From Yoonia sp. BS5-3 (GTDB taxonomy: Bacteria > Pseudomonadota > Alphaproteobacteria > Rhodobacterales > Rhodobacteraceae), in NCBI RefSeq assembly GCF_038069655.2, contig NZ_CP150951.2, positions 3,560,001 through 3,624,000 on the forward strand: DNA of 64,000 bases, given 5' to 3'. The position numbers were made by a program, and so were the translations under genes. The notes beneath the pieces are model-generated. The model saw only the letters and a list, made by a program, of their open reading frames with translations, was not told the DNA's origin and did no database searches. Shown in pieces: positions 46,323 to 55,371 of this stretch. Position 1 is the stretch's first letter, and every line of letters starts with the position of its first letter.

Positions 46323-46434
46323 GGATCACCGCCTAACTGCCTCTATTGCCCGTTTTCCGGGTCTGTTGTCAGCATAGCGGGCAATTGCCCGCGATTCTAC
46401 AGAAAAAACCGCGCTCTACGCATCTTCCGGCAGC

Positions 46435-46458
46435 GATCAAATTTCGCGAAATTTGATC
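46435..46458. promoter_or_regulatory. Perfect 24-bp palindrome before the BaiN-like gene (copy 2)
   Basis: Half-site ATCAAATTTC, centre CG, inverted half-site GAAATTTGAT, with one further matching base at each end. It ends 30 bases before the BaiN-like start and 112 bases before the divergent ftsW start. It matches the palindrome at 25741-25764 in both half-sites. A shared regulator is the simplest explanation; a dispersed repeat is the alternative. Confidence 0.65.
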
Positions 46459-46488
46459 TCTCCCCAGCACTGCGTCATATGCCGCATT

Positions 46489-47667
46489 ATGAAATACGAA
46501 ACGCTCATTATTGGCGCCGGAGCTGCGGGTATGATGTGCGCCGCACATGCCGGACCCGGCGTGCTTGTGGTCGATCATGCCAAAACACCGGGCGAGAAAA
46601 TCCGTATTTCGGGTGGCGGGCGTTGTAACTTTACAAACCTTTATGCCGAACCAAACAATTTCATCAGCCAAAACAAGCATTTCTGCAAATCCGCGCTTGC
46701 AGGTTACAGCCAGTGGGACTTCATTGATCTGGTCGGCAAACACCGAATTGAATGGCATGAAAAAACCCTGGGACAACTGTTTTGCGACAATTCCGCTAAA
46801 GACATCATCACGATGCTCAGGGCCGAAATGGATCGGGCAGGCGCGCAACTTTGGCTGCGCACGAGCCTCAATAGCCTACACTATGACGGCACGCATTTCA
46901 CAGCCGAACTGATCAAAGACAGCGAAAACATCGCCATCACCGCCCGCCAGGTGGTGATGGCCGCCGGCGGCAAGTCTATTCCCAAAATGGGCGCCACCGG
47001 GCTGGGCTATCAGATTGCAGCGCAGTTTGATCTGCCGGTCATTACACCGCGCCCCGGGCTGGTCCCGCTGACCTTTGCCGATGACAGGTTCAAATCGCTC
47101 GCCGGAACAGCAGCGCCCGCCCGTGTCCATGCCGATGGCCCTGATTTTGATGAGGCGATCCTCTTCACCCATCGCGGCCTATCGGGCCCCGCGATCTTGC
47201 AAGCCTCATCCTATTGGGATTTGGGCGCACCGATACATGTTAATCTGAATCCGGCGGGCGATCTGTTCGATCAGCTGAAATCTCAGCGCAGCGACAACGG
47301 ACGTAAGGATCTGACAACAATTCTGGGTCAGTATCTGCCCGCACGATTGGTCGCCCATCTTGGACAGGAATTGGCCTTTTCTGGCAATATCGCTGATCAG
47401 AGCGATGATCAGCTACGCCGTATCTGTGCGGCGCTGTCGGACTGGCAACTCACGCCCACCGGCTCGGAAGGGTACCGTACCGCCGAAGTGACATTGGGCG
47501 GGGTTGATACGGATACCTTGTCCTCAAAGACCATGGGCGCAAAATCAGTCCCCGGGCTATATTTCATTGGGGAATGCGTTGACGTAACCGGCTGGTTGGG
47601 CGGGTATAATTTTCAATGGGCCTGGTCATCGGGCTATGCTGCGGGCCAAGCGATCAAAGCTTCATAG
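46489..47667 (+). CDS. BaiN/HI0933-family flavoprotein oxidoreductase
   Basis: 392-residue FAD-binding protein of the HI0933/YhiN/BaiN family. The Rossmann start is YETLIIGAGAAGMMCAAHAG, then KIRISGGGRCNFTN, VMAAGGKSIPKMGATGLGY, and the C-terminal FIGECVDVTGWLGGYNFQWA that closes the flavin site. The chemistry in most bacteria is unknown; related gut proteins reduce bile-acid double bonds. It lies on the strand opposite to the dcw genes, between murD and ftsW, and meets murD tail to tail with a seven-base gap. ATG 46489 is chosen over an upstream start at 46453. Confidence 0.92.
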   Translation: MKYETLIIGAGAAGMMCAAHAGPGVLVVDHAKTPGEKIRISGGGRCNFTNLYAEPNNFISQNKHFCKSALAGYSQWDFIDLVGKHRIEWHEKTLGQLFCDNSAKDIITMLRAEMDRAGAQLWLRTSLNSLHYDGTHFTAELIKDSENIAITARQVVMAAGGKSIPKMGATGLGYQIAAQFDLPVITPRPGLVPLTFADDRFKSLAGTAAPARVHADGPDFDEAILFTHRGLSGPAILQASSYWDLGAPIHVNLNPAGDLFDQLKSQRSDNGRKDLTTILGQYLPARLVAHLGQELAFSGNIADQSDDQLRRICAALSDWQLTPTGSEGYRTAEVTLGGVDTDTLSSKTMGAKSVPGLYFIGECVDVTGWLGGYNFQWAWSSGYAAGQAIKAS

Positions 47668-47674
47668 CACCCAT

Positions 47675-49072
47675 TCATGCAATATGGCGCGTGACCTGCG
47701 CCATAAAATCCTCGCCCCGTTTTTCAAAGCTATCATACTGATCAAAAGAGGCCGACGCCGGGGCCAAGAGCACTACATCGCCTGGCACGGCATCGGCAAT
47801 GGCGCATTTCACTGCCTCCTCCATCGTGCCGCAGACCGCGCAATCAGCCCCGGTCAGCTGGCGCGCAAAATCCTCGGCCTCACGTCCGATCACATAGGTT
47901 TTTTGCACGCGGTCCAGATGCGGCAACAGCGCCTCAAGACCGCCTTCTTTTTGCAGCCCCCCGCAAATCCAGCGAATATTGTCAAATGCTGTCAATGCCT
48001 TAGCCGCGCTGTCAACATTCGTCGCCTTACTGTCGTTTACAAACCGCACCCCATCTTTTTCACCCACCAATTGCGAACGATGCGGCAGGCCGGGATAGCT
48101 GCGCATCGCCGCCTCAATCCCCTTTGGCCCCAAACCCAGCGTCCGGCAGGCCGCATAGGCCGCGCAACCATTTTGATGATTATGCGCCCCGGGCAGCCCG
48201 TCGATATCGCGCATATCAATAGACCCCACCTGCCGCCCTTTGCGGTATTCAGACAAAAAACCCTTGCGCGCAAAGACAGCCCAACCTGCAGTGATCTTTT
48301 GGCCCGATGAGATCCGGATCACCCGGTCATCCTCGGCCCCTTCGCTAAGTTGGTTGCTGATATACCGCCCCTCGGGCTCATCAACACCGATCACGGCGCG
48401 ATCCGGACCGCCTTCGGCAAAGAGCCTACGCTTGGCCGCAAAATAGCCACCCAGCCCGGCATGCCGGTCCAGGTGATCTGCAGAAAAGTTTGTAAAAACA
48501 GCGACATCCGGCGTCAGGCTGCGGGCCAGGTCGGTCTGATAAGATGACAGCTCAAGCACCACAACCTCGCCATCATGGGCGGGGTCGATGTCTAGGACGC
48601 CGCGGCCGATATTGCCGGCCAACTGCGCGGGGCGGCCATTTTCGACAAGGATATGGTGGATCAGCGCCGCCGTAGTCGATTTGCCGTTTGATCCGGTGAC
48701 CGCAATTACCCGTGGGGGCGTGTCAAAGCTGTGCCAATCAGGCGTTGCAAAACTGCGAAAAAACAGACCGATATCATTGTCAACGGGCACGCCTTCATCC
48801 CAGGCCGCAGCTATTGCGGGATGGGGGGCTGGATAAAGATGCGGGATACCGGGGCTGACGATAAGGGCCGTAACCCCTTCAAATGACGTGGGTTTTGTTA
48901 AATCAAGCAGATCATAGCCATCATTCTCAGCCGCTTCGCGCCCGCCGGGGCCATCATCCCAGACCACGACCTGGGCGCCGCCTGCAGCCAAGGCTTTGGC
49001 GGCGGCCCGTCCGGTGCGGCCCATCCCAAGAACGGCCACTTTTTGCCCCGCATATCCCTGCACTGGAATCAT
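47675..49072 (-). CDS. murD: UDP-N-acetylmuramoyl-L-alanine--D-glutamate ligase MurD
   Basis: 465-residue Mur ligase that adds D-Glu. The N-terminal domain opens with [19 protein letters not shown], the P-loop is [16 protein letters not shown], and the C-terminal domain carries [16 protein letters not shown] and [12 protein letters not shown]. The last base is seven bases from the convergent BaiN-like gene. The 157-base spacer upstream carries copy 2 of the palindromic repeat, whose core starts 99 bases before this start. Confidence 0.98.
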   Translation of the reverse strand: MIPVQGYAGQKVAVLGMGRTGRAAAKALAAGGAQVVVWDDGPGGREAAENDGYDLLDLTKPTSFEGVTALIVSPGIPHLYPAPHPAIAAAWDEGVPVDNDIGLFFRSFATPDWHSFDTPPRVIAVTGSNGKSTTAALIHHILVENGRPAQLAGNIGRGVLDIDPAHDGEVVVLELSSYQTDLARSLTPDVAVFTNFSADHLDRHAGLGGYFAAKRRLFAEGGPDRAVIGVDEPEGRYISNQLSEGAEDDRVIRISSGQKITAGWAVFARKGFLSEYRKGRQVGSIDMRDIDGLPGAHNHQNGCAAYAACRTLGLGPKGIEAAMRSYPGLPHRSQLVGEKDGVRFVNDSKATNVDSAAKALTAFDNIRWICGGLQKEGGLEALLPHLDRVQKTYVIGREAEDFARQLTGADCAVCGTMEEAVKCAIADAVPGDVVLLAPASASFDQYDSFEKRGEDFMAQVTRHIA

Positions 49073-49150
49073 AATCTGCCTCTTATCTTATCTGCGGGCA
49101 GAGTGCCGATGACGCGACCGGCTTGCAAGAGAGGCAGGCACCATTAGGGC

Positions 49151-49206
49151 GTATTGCAGCCGTATGTATCGCGTACAGAACCTGTACATACAGCCGCCCG
49201 CAATAC
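49151..49206. repeat. Palindromic intergenic repeat, copy 2
   Basis: Nested inverted repeats: GTATTGC (49151) with GCAATAC (49200-49206), GTATGTA (49162) with TACATAC (49185-49191), and GTACAG-AAC-CTGTAC (49173-49187). The core GCGTACAGAACCTGTACATA (49171-49190) equals the inverse of 9142-9161 except one base. Confidence 0.6.
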
Positions 49207-49229
49207 CTGTAGCAGGCGCCCTGCCCCGA

Positions 49230-49745
49230 TCACATATGAAAGGCGCGTTTCATATCGCTGATCGCATTCACCTGAGACGTGTTCAGCGTGCCGCCCACCA
49301 GATCGGTCAGGATATCCTGCAGCACATCCCATGAGGCATCGCCGTCAATTTTATGAAGCCTGCGCGCAAGCCGGGTCACCGCCGCATCAGGTGACTGACA
49401 CTGCGCCATCAACCAGCGCCCGAGAACTTCCATCTCTTCGGCCTCTTCCGCCGAGCAGCGCAGTTTGGTCCGCAGCAGCGTATTCAAATGGGTGCGCTGT
49501 TCCGCCGTGGGCAAATCGTCAAGTTCGAGAAAGGCCTGCGCGAGGCCGCAAACGGCGATCCGCGGATCATCGATCCCTTCAACTGGATGGGCATTGGTCT
49601 GTTTGCGAAAAGCAAGTTTGCGCGGGGCGTTACGCACCGTGGTGACCGCATCTTGCGCTGCATAGATCGCTTTGTCCGGGTTCTGCCGGACCCACCACCA
49701 AAGTGCGCCGCCAAGTGTCGTCAGGATAAGAATAATGAATGGCAT
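49230..49745 (-). CDS. TerB-like helical membrane-anchored protein, 171 residues
   Basis: Start at ATG 49745, giving an N-terminal membrane helix (MPFIILILTTLGGALWWWVR). The rest is a helical bundle with the look of a TerB-like domain: IAVCGLAQAFLELDDLPTAEQ, then CSAEEAEEMEVLGRWLMAQC and WDVLQDILTDLVGGTLN. The match to tellurite-resistance TerB is by pattern only and is not secure. The frame stays open for 104 further codons upstream, but that extension looks random. It is one of two extra genes between murD and mraY. Confidence 0.65.
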   Translation of the reverse strand: MPFIILILTTLGGALWWWVRQNPDKAIYAAQDAVTTVRNAPRKLAFRKQTNAHPVEGIDDPRIAVCGLAQAFLELDDLPTAEQRTHLNTLLRTKLRCSAEEAEEMEVLGRWLMAQCQSPDAAVTRLARRLHKIDGDASWDVLQDILTDLVGGTLNTSQVNAISDMKRAFHM

Positions 49746-50146
49746 GGAAATATCTCTTGCTGATCTATCTTCTTGATGTGGAACGCCGCGCGCCTTTGAC
49801 TCGATGTGGCTATTTTTCTGAGTCTCATTGAGAGCCACGTCAAGCAATTCTGACCCAAACGTCAAACATTTCTGATCCAGACCGGCCATGTAGCGCGCCA
49901 GCTCGAATGGCTCACAAGCGGGACAAAGTGTGAATTCTCTGCGGATGCACGAAAGTCTGCTTCTGGAATTGGCTACGGCGGCTGACTCTTTAACCAAATG
50001 GAGCGCGCACGCCTCAGAGGCCGATCCTCCTTTGCCCAACAACTGGACAAACGGCAAACGCCTCTGTTGGACTTATGCAATGGCATACCTCGGTCCACAC
50101 AGAGAAGACATTCTGCATCAGGCACAACCGCGGCGCTATTGCAAAT
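49746..50146. other. 401-bp stretch without a recognised gene
   Basis: The frames crossing this stretch have no family match and no good start signal. Its base composition is mixed, and the sequence may be the decayed flank of an insertion in the dcw cluster. Confidence 0.45.
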
Positions 50147-50698
50147 CTATCTTGTCGTGCTCAACAACTCACTCGTGAAGCTTCCAGTCGGGGCCTGTGT
50201 ACGCAAAAACGCGATAAGTTCTGCTTGAGACGGACCTCGTCGAGTCGCCTGAAAATCAAAGGAACCTCTGGCCAAGAGACCTCCGCCTGATACTTCAGAA
50301 AGAGTGTATTTTCCCATGAAATATGCCTGTGGGGCAACTACGTTGATCCTTGTAGGTGCTCCGCCCTCAATCCCGAGCCGATACTCGTTGATGGGTCCGC
50401 AAACCACAAGACATGTCTGCGTCTGGAAGTTGCTAATTGCGTATTCACCCATACCAACGTCGAAATGCCAAAATACATAACCACCTTGAAACTTTGCGAC
50501 CTGCATCCCGTCGGCTAAGCCTGTCCCAGTTTCGACGAAATCATCGTATTTGAAAAAGAGGACATCTTGTAACTTTGCGCCTGGTACTTCGGAGACATCA
50601 ACCCACCCGTAAGCTATTGCACGAGTACCATCAGAGATCGAGGCACAACCGGACAATAGAACCACAAGACAAAACAAATAGACACGTTTTAGTAACAT
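50147..50698 (-). CDS. Hypothetical lipoprotein, 183 residues
   Basis: Not recognised. The signal peptide ends in the lipobox LLSGC (C18), so the protein should be lipid-anchored. The mature part is predicted to be beta-rich, with two cysteines (QTCLVVCGPINE) that could form a disulfide. The gene is visibly richer in A and T than the cell-wall genes around it, suggesting transfer. The ATG at 50698 has AGGAGGCTC shortly before it. It lies in the 2.3-kb interruption between mraY and murD and may be expressed by read-through from mraY. Confidence 0.72.
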   Translation of the reverse strand: MLLKRVYLFCLVVLLSGCASISDGTRAIAYGWVDVSEVPGAKLQDVLFFKYDDFVETGTGLADGMQVAKFQGGYVFWHFDVGMGEYAISNFQTQTCLVVCGPINEYRLGIEGGAPTRINVVAPQAYFMGKYTLSEVSGGGLLARGSFDFQATRRGPSQAELIAFLRTQAPTGSFTSELLSTTR

Positions 50699-51340
50699 TC
50701 AGGTAGAGCCTCCTGCTCCTGCTAGTTCATCGTAAAAAATGCAAGCGTGGAACGTTGATAGTAAATATCCTCCCACAACGCACAATTTGCACTTTCTGCT
50801 GTCTTTTCTCGGTCGCATTCGTGCAAAACCCTCCGCTTTTTAAACTAAATTTCGTGGCGGAATAATGGCCCCTTTTTGACCAAAATACGTGTGTCGCGAG
50901 TGAACCGTTTCTTTTTCTTTCGGTAAGTATCTTGTCGGTAGTGGGTGAAGATGCCCAAAAAAGATTTGCTTTCTCGTGTATGGGGTTTCCGCTCTTTTGG
51001 CAGCTCTGAAAGACAATGCCATTCGCCATCCCGCGGCAATATGGACGGTATGGGCTCTCCGCTAGCTTTCGCCGCGATCTGCTCGAAGGTCCGCTACCGC
51101 CGGTTTTTCTGATTTTGGGTCAATGTTCTGACGGAAAAGCCAAAGTCATCTGACGTTCTACACTTGACACAAAACTCCGAAGCGAAATTAGGCGTTTGGT
51201 CGAGAAATACCACCGTCATGCGGATTGGCTCGGCAATGAAATCAATCTTGAGGCGTTTTGCGCTTTACCTAAGCTAAAGTATCGCCAATCACGCTGAGCG
51301 CTTTTTATCTGCCAAGCCTTCCCCCGGGATGCGCTGCTAA
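50699..51340. other. 642-bp A/T-rich region without a recognised gene
   Basis: Short frames occur on both strands, including one of 100 codons at 50727-51029, but none has family resemblance or a convincing ribosome-binding site. The stretch is richer in A and T than the flanking cell-wall genes. I see no terminal inverted repeats or transposase remnant. Confidence 0.5.
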
Positions 51341-52423
51341 TCAGCGCACCTTCAATGTCGCCAATCCGATCATCGCGAGGATCAAGGAGATAATCCAGAA
51401 CCGGATCACGATTTGCGGCTCGGCCCAGCCCTTTTTCTCATAATGGTGGTGGATCGGCGCCATCAGGAAGACCCGTTTGCCCGTCCGTTTGAAATAGAGC
51501 ACCTGGATGATCACCGACAGTGCCTCGACCACGAAAAGCCCGCCGACAATGGCCAGCACGATTTCATGCTTTGTGGCCACCGCAATGGCCCCCAATGCCC
51601 CGCCAAGCGCCAGTGATCCGGTATCGCCCATAAAGACGGCTGCGGGGGGGGCATTATACCACAAGAAGCCCAAACCGCCGCCGATCAGCCCGGCTGAAAA
51701 GACCAAAATCTCGCCAGTTTGCGGCACGTAATGCACGTCCAGATATTCGGTAAAGTCGGTCCGGCCCACCGCATAGGCGATGATCCCAAAGGTCGCCGCA
51801 GCAATCATCACTGGCATAATTGCCAGCCCATCCAGGCCATCGGTCAGGTTCACTGCATTGGCCGCCCCCACGATCACGATGATCGCGAAGGGGATGAACA
51901 TCACGCCCAGATTGATCAACGTGTCCTTGAAAATAGGCAATGCCAGTTGGTTGGTCAGATCCTCGGGGTGATATTGCGCGGCCCAGTAGCCCGCGACCCC
52001 TGCAATGATAATACCCAGCAAAATCCGTATCTTACCTGACACGCCCGCGGTGTTCTGTTTAGACACTTTGGCATAGTCATCGGCAAATCCAATTGCCGCA
52101 AATGACAGGGTCACAAAAAGAACCATCCACACAAAGGGGTTATCAAGCCGCGCCCAGAGCAGCGTCGATGTGGTCAGCGCCCCGACAATCAAAAGCCCGC
52201 CCATGGTTGGCGTGCCGACCTTGCTAAAATGCCCCTCAGGCCCATCATCACGGATCGGTTGCCCTTTGCCTTGTTTGCGCCGCAGCACGTTGATCAGCGG
52301 CGGTCCAAAAATAAACCCAAACAGCAGCGCCGTCATAAACGCGCCACCTGCCCGAAAAGTGATGTACCGAAAGAGGTTATAAAAATCGCCGCCATCCGAG
52401 AGCGCCGTCAGCCAGTATAACAT
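51341..52423 (-). CDS. mraY: Phospho-N-acetylmuramoyl-pentapeptide-transferase MraY
   Basis: 360-residue, ten-helix membrane enzyme that transfers phospho-MurNAc-pentapeptide to undecaprenyl phosphate, giving lipid I. Active-site segments are [20 protein letters not shown] with the paired aspartates, [16 protein letters not shown] with the third aspartate, and [20 protein letters not shown] with the His cluster. The gene is nine bases after murF. Transcription into the downstream lipoprotein gene crosses a 642-base A/T-rich spacer. Confidence 0.98.
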   Translation of the reverse strand: MLYWLTALSDGGDFYNLFRYITFRAGGAFMTALLFGFIFGPPLINVLRRKQGKGQPIRDDGPEGHFSKVGTPTMGGLLIVGALTTSTLLWARLDNPFVWMVLFVTLSFAAIGFADDYAKVSKQNTAGVSGKIRILLGIIIAGVAGYWAAQYHPEDLTNQLALPIFKDTLINLGVMFIPFAIIVIVGAANAVNLTDGLDGLAIMPVMIAAATFGIIAYAVGRTDFTEYLDVHYVPQTGEILVFSAGLIGGGLGFLWYNAPPAAVFMGDTGSLALGGALGAIAVATKHEIVLAIVGGLFVVEALSVIIQVLYFKRTGKRVFLMAPIHHHYEKKGWAEPQIVIRFWIISLILAMIGLATLKVR

Positions 52424-52432
52424 GTCGTTCCT

Positions 52433-53860
52433 TTAGTTTTCTTGGGAGCGCCGATGCCCCAGTTTGCGGATGGCGTCAACGACAAGGCTGACATTACTGC
52501 CCTTTGAGCCCTTCACCAGCACAACATCGCCTGCATCCACCAGGCGCGGCGTTTGTCCGACCAGCTCTTGCGCGGTTTCGGCCCATTGCCCGCGTTTTTC
52601 ATCAGGCAGCGCCAGCCACAGGTGATGCATCAGCGGCCCGGCGCAATGCACCAAATCGATATCGTTCAAATAAGGGCTCCCAGCGATGGCCCTGTGCATG
52701 CCCACCTCATCATCGCCCAGTTCCAGCATATCGCCCAGGATCGCAATCCGCCGCCCCTTGACCAACCGTCCGACATGGTCTTGCGGGGCAGACGCCGCCA
52801 GCACCTCAAGCGATGCGGCCAGTGATGTCGGGTTGGCGTTGAACGCGTCATCCAGCAGCTCAATGCTTTCTTCATTGGCCGGGTCCGTCACGATCATTTC
52901 GCGCGTTCCCCGCCCCGCAGGTGGCACCCAGCCTGCAATATCAAGCGACGCCGCCACCGGGTCCGCCCCCAGCGCGTCAGTCACGGCCAGTACCCCAACC
53001 GCGTTCATTGCAAAATGCCGCCCCGGCACTGAAAGCTTGAACAGATAGTGTTGATCGGCATGGCGGGCATTGATGATTGTCACATCCCCCGTCAGCCGCA
53101 CATCCTGCACCATCCAGTCCCCGCCCTGTTCCCCGAACAGGGTCTTTTTGATCCCCATCTCAGCGGCATGATCCTGCAAAATCTGGCTGGTTTCGATATC
53201 CCCGTTCAGTACCGCAATCCCCCGCGGCAGCAGCCCATCCATAATGCACGCCTTTTCCACGGCGATCCCCGCAAGGCTGTCAAATGCTGCCAGATGCGCC
53301 GCTGCGACGGTTGTCACCATCGCCACATGCGGTTGGGCCATTTGCGACAGCGGTGTGATCTCGCCCGGGTTGCTCATCCCGATTTCGATCACCGCGTAAT
53401 CGCAATCGGCGGGCATCCGCGCCAAGGTCAGCGGCACCCCCCAATGGTTGTTATATGAGGCCTCCGCCGCGTGGCAGTTGCCTTGCCGCGACAAGACCGT
53501 CCGCAGCATTTCCTTTACAGAGGTTTTCCCGACAGAGCCGGTAATGGCCGCAATCCGCGCCCGTGTCCGCGCCCGTGCGGCCCGGCCCAGATCCTCAAGC
53601 CCTTTCAGCACGTCTGGCACGATCAAAAGCGGCGCATTGCTGTCCACATTCTCGGGCCGGTGGCTGACCAATGCGGCAGCTGCCCCTTTCTCAAGCGCTT
53701 GCGCCACAAAATCATGCCCGTCCCGGATGTCTTTCAGCGCGACAAACAGATCGCCCGGCCGGATCGTTCGCGTGTCAATCGACACCCCTTGCGCGTTCCA
53801 CACCGTGGTGCTGTGCCCGCCGGTGGCGGCGGCTGCATCCGATGAGGTCCAAAGGCTCAT
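52433..53860 (-). CDS. murF: UDP-N-acetylmuramoyl-tripeptide--D-alanyl-D-alanine ligase MurF
   Basis: 475-residue Mur ligase that adds D-Ala-D-Ala to the tripeptide. The P-loop is GSVGKTSVKEMLRTVL, followed by SYNNHWGVPLTLARMPADCD and EIGMSNPGEI. DDAFNANPTSLAASLEVL is the conserved C-terminal block. Its start overlaps the murE stop by four bases (ATGA), so the two are coupled. Confidence 0.98.
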   Translation of the reverse strand: MSLWTSSDAAAATGGHSTTVWNAQGVSIDTRTIRPGDLFVALKDIRDGHDFVAQALEKGAAAALVSHRPENVDSNAPLLIVPDVLKGLEDLGRAARARTRARIAAITGSVGKTSVKEMLRTVLSRQGNCHAAEASYNNHWGVPLTLARMPADCDYAVIEIGMSNPGEITPLSQMAQPHVAMVTTVAAAHLAAFDSLAGIAVEKACIMDGLLPRGIAVLNGDIETSQILQDHAAEMGIKKTLFGEQGGDWMVQDVRLTGDVTIINARHADQHYLFKLSVPGRHFAMNAVGVLAVTDALGADPVAASLDIAGWVPPAGRGTREMIVTDPANEESIELLDDAFNANPTSLAASLEVLAASAPQDHVGRLVKGRRIAILGDMLELGDDEVGMHRAIAGSPYLNDIDLVHCAGPLMHHLWLALPDEKRGQWAETAQELVGQTPRLVDAGDVVLVKGSKGSNVSLVVDAIRKLGHRRSQEN

Positions 53861-55359
53861 ATCCGCCCTTCCAACGCCGCCACGGCCACGCTGGCCTGTT
53901 CCACATCATCAAAGGGCAGAACCGTGTCGCCGACGATCTGCCCGGTTTCATGCCCCTTGCCTGCGATCAGCAGCGCGTCACCGGGGGCAAGCATGTCGAT
54001 GCCCCGCAAGATCGCCTCGGCCCGGTCGCCGACCTCGGTAATGCTGTCTGTGCCCCCCGCGCCTACCGCACCGGCCATAACGGCCGCGCGGATGCTGGCG
54101 GGGTCTTCCGAGCGGGGGTTGTCATCGGTGACGATCACGATGTCTGCATTCTGCGCCGCTGCCGCCCCCATCAAAGGCCGCTTGCCCGGGTCCCGATCAC
54201 CGCCCGCGCCAACAAGCGCGATGGTCCGCCCCATCACATGCGGTTTCATCGCCTGAAGCGCCGATTTCACTGCATCAGGTGTATGCGCATAATCAACAAA
54301 CACCGCCGCCCCGTTTTCGCGGGTGGCTGCCAGTTGCATCCGGCCACGGACGGTATGCAGATGCGGCAGCGTGTCAAACACGTCTTCCGGCGGCGCGCCC
54401 GCTGCGATCACGAGCCCTGCAGCCAGCAGCACGTTTTCGCCCTGGAACCCGCCAATCAGGTTCAGCCGCGCCTGATGCGATTTGCCCTGCCAGGTGAACA
54501 GGATGTCTTGCCCCGTGCCATCAAACCGCTGCGCCGTGAGCCGCAAACGCGCATCAGAGTAGTGGCCAACGCTGATCACCTCTTGGCCGCGCGCAGTGCA
54601 AATCTCTGCAACCTGCGCCCCATGCGGGTCATCAAGATTGATTACAGCAACCCCATCTTCGGACAAGACCCGGCGAAAAAGGCCCATCTTAGCTTCAAAA
54701 TAAGCCTCTGAGGTTTCGTGATAGTCGAGATGATCCTGGGTAAAATTCGAAAAGCCAGCAGCCGCCAGAACGACCCCATCCAGACGCCTTTGATCCAGCC
54801 CGTGTGATGATGCCTCCATCGCCACATGGGTGACACCGTGATCGCGCGCCTCGGCCAGAACCCGGTGCAGCGTGATCGGCTGCGGCGTTGTCGGTTCCAG
54901 CTTTGTATGTTGCAGAGGATCGGTCCACGCCCCTTCAACCCCGGTGGTGCCCAGGTTGATCGCGGCCAGTTCCATTTCTTCCCAGATTTGCCGGCAGAAG
55001 GTGGCGACCGAGGTCTTCCCATTGGTCCCGGTGACCGCCACAACAGAAGCCGGGTGCGGTCCGAACCAGAGCGAAGCGGTTTGCGCAAGCGTTTGGCGCG
55101 GGTCTTCGGCGATGATCAGGGCGGCATCAGATGCAGCCAGTTCCTGCGCTGCAATCTCGGCGCCCTTGGCGTCGGTCAGAATGGCAGCGGCCTGCATCCG
55201 CAAGGCATATTGGATAAATTCACCGCCATGTACCTGCGCACCGGGCAGCGCGGCAAACAGGAAACCTGGCTTGACCTGACGGCTGTCAACGGCCAGGCCG
55301 TTGATCTGAGCCTCGGCCCCGCCTTGTGCGCGCAATCCCAATTCCGCCAGCGATTTCAT
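53857..55359 (-). CDS. murE: UDP-N-acetylmuramoyl-tripeptide synthetase MurE (meso-diaminopimelate type)
   Basis: 500-residue Mur ligase that adds the third residue of the stem peptide. The P-loop is GTNGKTSVATFCRQIW, and the specificity motif DNPRSEDP shows that the amino acid is meso-diaminopimelate, as expected for a Gram-negative wall. YAHTPDAVKSAL and SHGLDQRRLDGV are further family blocks. It starts 12 bases after ftsI and overlaps murF by four bases. Confidence 0.98.
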   Translation of the reverse strand: MKSLAELGLRAQGGAEAQINGLAVDSRQVKPGFLFAALPGAQVHGGEFIQYALRMQAAAILTDAKGAEIAAQELAASDAALIIAEDPRQTLAQTASLWFGPHPASVVAVTGTNGKTSVATFCRQIWEEMELAAINLGTTGVEGAWTDPLQHTKLEPTTPQPITLHRVLAEARDHGVTHVAMEASSHGLDQRRLDGVVLAAAGFSNFTQDHLDYHETSEAYFEAKMGLFRRVLSEDGVAVINLDDPHGAQVAEICTARGQEVISVGHYSDARLRLTAQRFDGTGQDILFTWQGKSHQARLNLIGGFQGENVLLAAGLVIAAGAPPEDVFDTLPHLHTVRGRMQLAATRENGAAVFVDYAHTPDAVKSALQAMKPHVMGRTIALVGAGGDRDPGKRPLMGAAAAQNADIVIVTDDNPRSEDPASIRAAVMAGAVGAGGTDSITEVGDRAEAILRGIDMLAPGDALLIAGKGHETGQIVGDTVLPFDDVEQASVAVAALEGRI

Positions 55360-55371
55360 CTGCGCCCCCGC

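Noticed and set aside
49746-50057. N-terminal extension of the TerB-like gene
   Set aside because: The frame is open for 104 more codons, but the sequence is not family-like. The ATG at 49745 begins a clean membrane helix.
50727-51029. 100-codon minus-strand frame in the A/T-rich gap
   Set aside because: No ribosome-binding site, no family resemblance, many Lys/Thr/Phe codons as expected by chance in A/T-rich DNA. Two other frames of similar length overlap it.
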